NCBI RefSeq assembly: GCF_020360975.1
Contig: NW_025408671.1
Coordinates: 1,364,001-1,428,000 of the forward strand
Direction: 5' to 3'
DNA length: 64,000 nucleotides
From: Hirsutella rhossiliensis
Lineage: Eukaryota; Ascomycota; Sordariomycetes; Hypocreales; Ophiocordycipitaceae
In this document: positions 62,503 through 64,000 of the stretch, piece by piece
How positions within the stretch are numbered: position 1 is the first letter of the stretch
Layout: every line of letters begins with the position of its first letter
Notes under the pieces: generated by a model
Seen by the model: the letters and a program-made list of their open reading frames with translations, nothing else
Database searches by the model: none
Told to the model about the DNA's origin: nothing
Program-made: the position numbers and the translations under genes

Positions 62503-63701
62503 GGCTATATCCAGTTGGCTCTTTTCGAGCACGTTTACTAATGAGAATGGATGGATGGAGTAGGTCAATCACAATTCCGCGCTGAAGACTTGATCTGGTG
62601 GTATGTGGCGGCGGCGGACAAAGACGGCGACCAAAAGTTTGTGGTTCTTAGCTTTGAATATCAGAGTCGTTAAAAAAAACCCCGTTCACCTCAAGTTGGA
62701 AAGTTATCGTTTTCGAGGGTACAGGGATGGCCGTGGCTGCGTCAACGCCCGTTGTCAACAGGGGTAAAGTGCACTGCCGACGGCTGTTCCATCGCTCTAG
62801 CTCTCAGTGCAGTTTTCGACAGCCAGTACTCCGAGCGACGACAGAGAGGCTGCTTCTTGGACAGAAGCGGTGGCCCGGAGCTCGGCGAGTATGGGCGCTT
62901 GTGCGGGCGGCATGAATGGTCTCACGGCGGAACCATAATTACTTTGCTGACATTTTGCTGGAAGTCGGGGGCACAACAAACTTGCCAGGTATTCCCGTGT
63001 CGGGACGCTAATTAAATTAATTACGATCCAACCATCTGGTCTTCCAAGTATCTTTGCCTGTATCTGCCAGAACCTACGATTGTAGCTGCGACGAGACTAC
63101 ACGCACCACGTTGGGCCTGTTATTAACCAGACCTGCCCCCATTGCCCTGATTTTTACCCTAACGACATTTTTGAGATCCCGTCTTGCCCCTCCCGCCGAT
63201 TTCATTTGACCGGAACCTTTTGACAGGAAGGATTGATGTTCCTCTTGGCGCTCCCTTGTGTCTTGCGCCACTGTCCCAGGCCGTGTTTCGGGCCTCATAC
63301 TCCTCCAGTTCCTAAACGCGAATCCAGTCTTATGTTTCATCTCACGTCAGACCGCTAAACTTGGCCCGCGGAACCCCTCCACAGGACGTAGGCTTTGTAT
63401 CTATGGCGAGAATGATTCCAAAGATGTAATCACGCTGGAGTTGAAGGATGTCGAAAGTGATTCCAAAGATGTGCTCGCCGCCGCGCGAGGAGGCATCCAT
63501 GGGGGGCAGCCCAAGTCTGCACAACATCAGCGAGCACAAATGGGAAGCATATATATATATATAACTGATCGAATGATAAATCCAAAAGAAAAATTTACCC
63601 ACGAATTATTCACCGCTTCTTTTCCCCCTAATTTCAAAACGCTAATTTACAACAGTTGACGATAGTTAATCTCGCCTTAATTCATTTCTTCAGATCGCAT
63701 A
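62503..63701. other. Intergenic
   Basis: No gene recognised. A 15-bp direct repeat TGATTCCAAAGATGT occurs at about 63,413 and 63,459. A TATA-like run (CATATATATATATATAACTG) lies near 63,549-63,568, about 140 bases before the next gene's ATG. Short open frames show no domains. Confidence 0.5.
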
Positions 63702-64000
63702 ATGCCCTGTCCACCCATTACCTCAGTCTTGCTCGCGCTCCTCGCGCTCCCCCTCGGGGCTTTGGCAAGGCCCCGCGGAAACGGAGGCTCTGCGTCAGCG
63801 CAGGTGGGAAAGGCTGTGTATTTCATGACCAACAATGGTGAGAATGCGGTTGTCGCGGTGCCCATTGGCGCCGATGGAAAGCTCTCCGGGGGGACTCGCA
63901 CGTCTACCGGTGGACGGGGTTCCGTCTCTATTGATGGCGCTACTAAGGCACCGGCGGCAAAAGATGGGCTTGTAAGCCAGTCTTCTCTGAGCATGGCAGG
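63702..64000 (+). CDS. Secreted lactonase-like beta-propeller protein (3-carboxymuconate cyclase-like), partial
   Basis: Only the first 99 codons are in the window and the frame is open to the last base. A signal peptide (MPCPPITSVLLALLALPLGALA, about 22 residues) is followed by GKAVYFMTNNGENAVVAVPI and GADGKLSGG, the typical first blade of fungal secreted proteins annotated as 3-carboxymuconate cyclase or lactonase family (seven-bladed propellers). DGLVSQSSLSMAG near the end also matches that group. The actual substrate of the fungal proteins is not established; several are immunodominant cell-surface glycoproteins. No intron is needed in this part. Confidence 0.75.
   Translation, partial: MPCPPITSVLLALLALPLGALARPRGNGGSASAQVGKAVYFMTNNGENAVVAVPIGADGKLSGGTRTSTGGRGSVSIDGATKAPAAKDGLVSQSSLSMA

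Noticed and set aside
61405..62568. 387-codon minus-strand frame opposite the lipase
   Set aside because: It is antisense to an intact lipase with catalytic motifs; high GC at third positions keeps the opposite strand open.
1..64000. CRISPR array, phage or bacterial operon
   Set aside because: No regularly spaced repeats; introns, RIP and retroelements show a fungal nuclear genome.

Overview
The window comes from a filamentous ascomycete (Pezizomycotina; a Sordariomycete seems most likely, which is inference). It has two very different parts. Bases 1 to about 56,000 are a gene-free island of nested retrotransposons. CpA and TpG are nearly absent there, TpA is in huge excess, and CpG survives. 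CAG/CAA/TGG codons have become TAG/TAA. This is the footprint of repeat-induced point mutation (RIP). From about 56,100 to the end, base composition is normal and there are four genes.

Island layout: a chromodomain Ty3/gypsy pol remnant (1-2,330); an unclassified minus-strand coding relic (2,331-4,080); a composite element (5,076-10,897) in which a full Copia-I body sits inside a miniature short-LTR element; unassigned RIPed DNA; dispersed repeat R1 copy A (13,728-14,305); a Ty3/gypsy element G1 (about 15,960-26,481) carrying a solo Copia-I LTR (17,371-17,847) and a complete Copia-I copy (19,620-25,965); a truncated minus-strand Copia-I (26,482-30,065); two R1 copies around a Copia-I fragment (30,066-31,202); a complete minus-strand Copia-I (31,203-37,492) inserted in R1 copy B; a second Copia family (about 37,933-42,640, minus); a GC-rich Tad-like LINE (about 42,641-47,700, plus); a minus-strand coding relic; R1 copy C; a Copia-I tail; and a second, truncated G1 copy (51,179-53,990, minus). 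Target-site duplications of 5 bp confirm four of the insertions. Bases 54,000-56,100 grade from RIPed to normal sequence.

Gene side: a small secreted cysteine/proline-rich protein with a His-Pro repeat (56,673-57,236, minus); a TauD/TfdA-type dioxygenase gene with one intron that lacks part of its N-terminus and has lost an iron-binding His (58,365-59,261, minus); a secreted class 3 lipase with two introns, an intact Ser-Asp-His triad and an unusual acidic/Cys C-terminal extension (61,082-62,502, plus); and the start of a secreted lactonase-like beta-propeller protein running off the end (63,702 onward, plus). Three of the four genes encode predicted secreted proteins and they lie next to a RIPed island, a layout typical of fast-evolving compartments in fungal genomes.

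The most unusual object is the composite at 5,076-10,897. A TRIM-like element with 72-bp LTRs shares LTR termini, primer-binding site and polypurine tract with Copia-I, and has acquired the Copia-I body plus one Copia-I LTR exactly at the shared primer-binding site. The simplest explanation is template switching or recombination between co-packaged RNAs.
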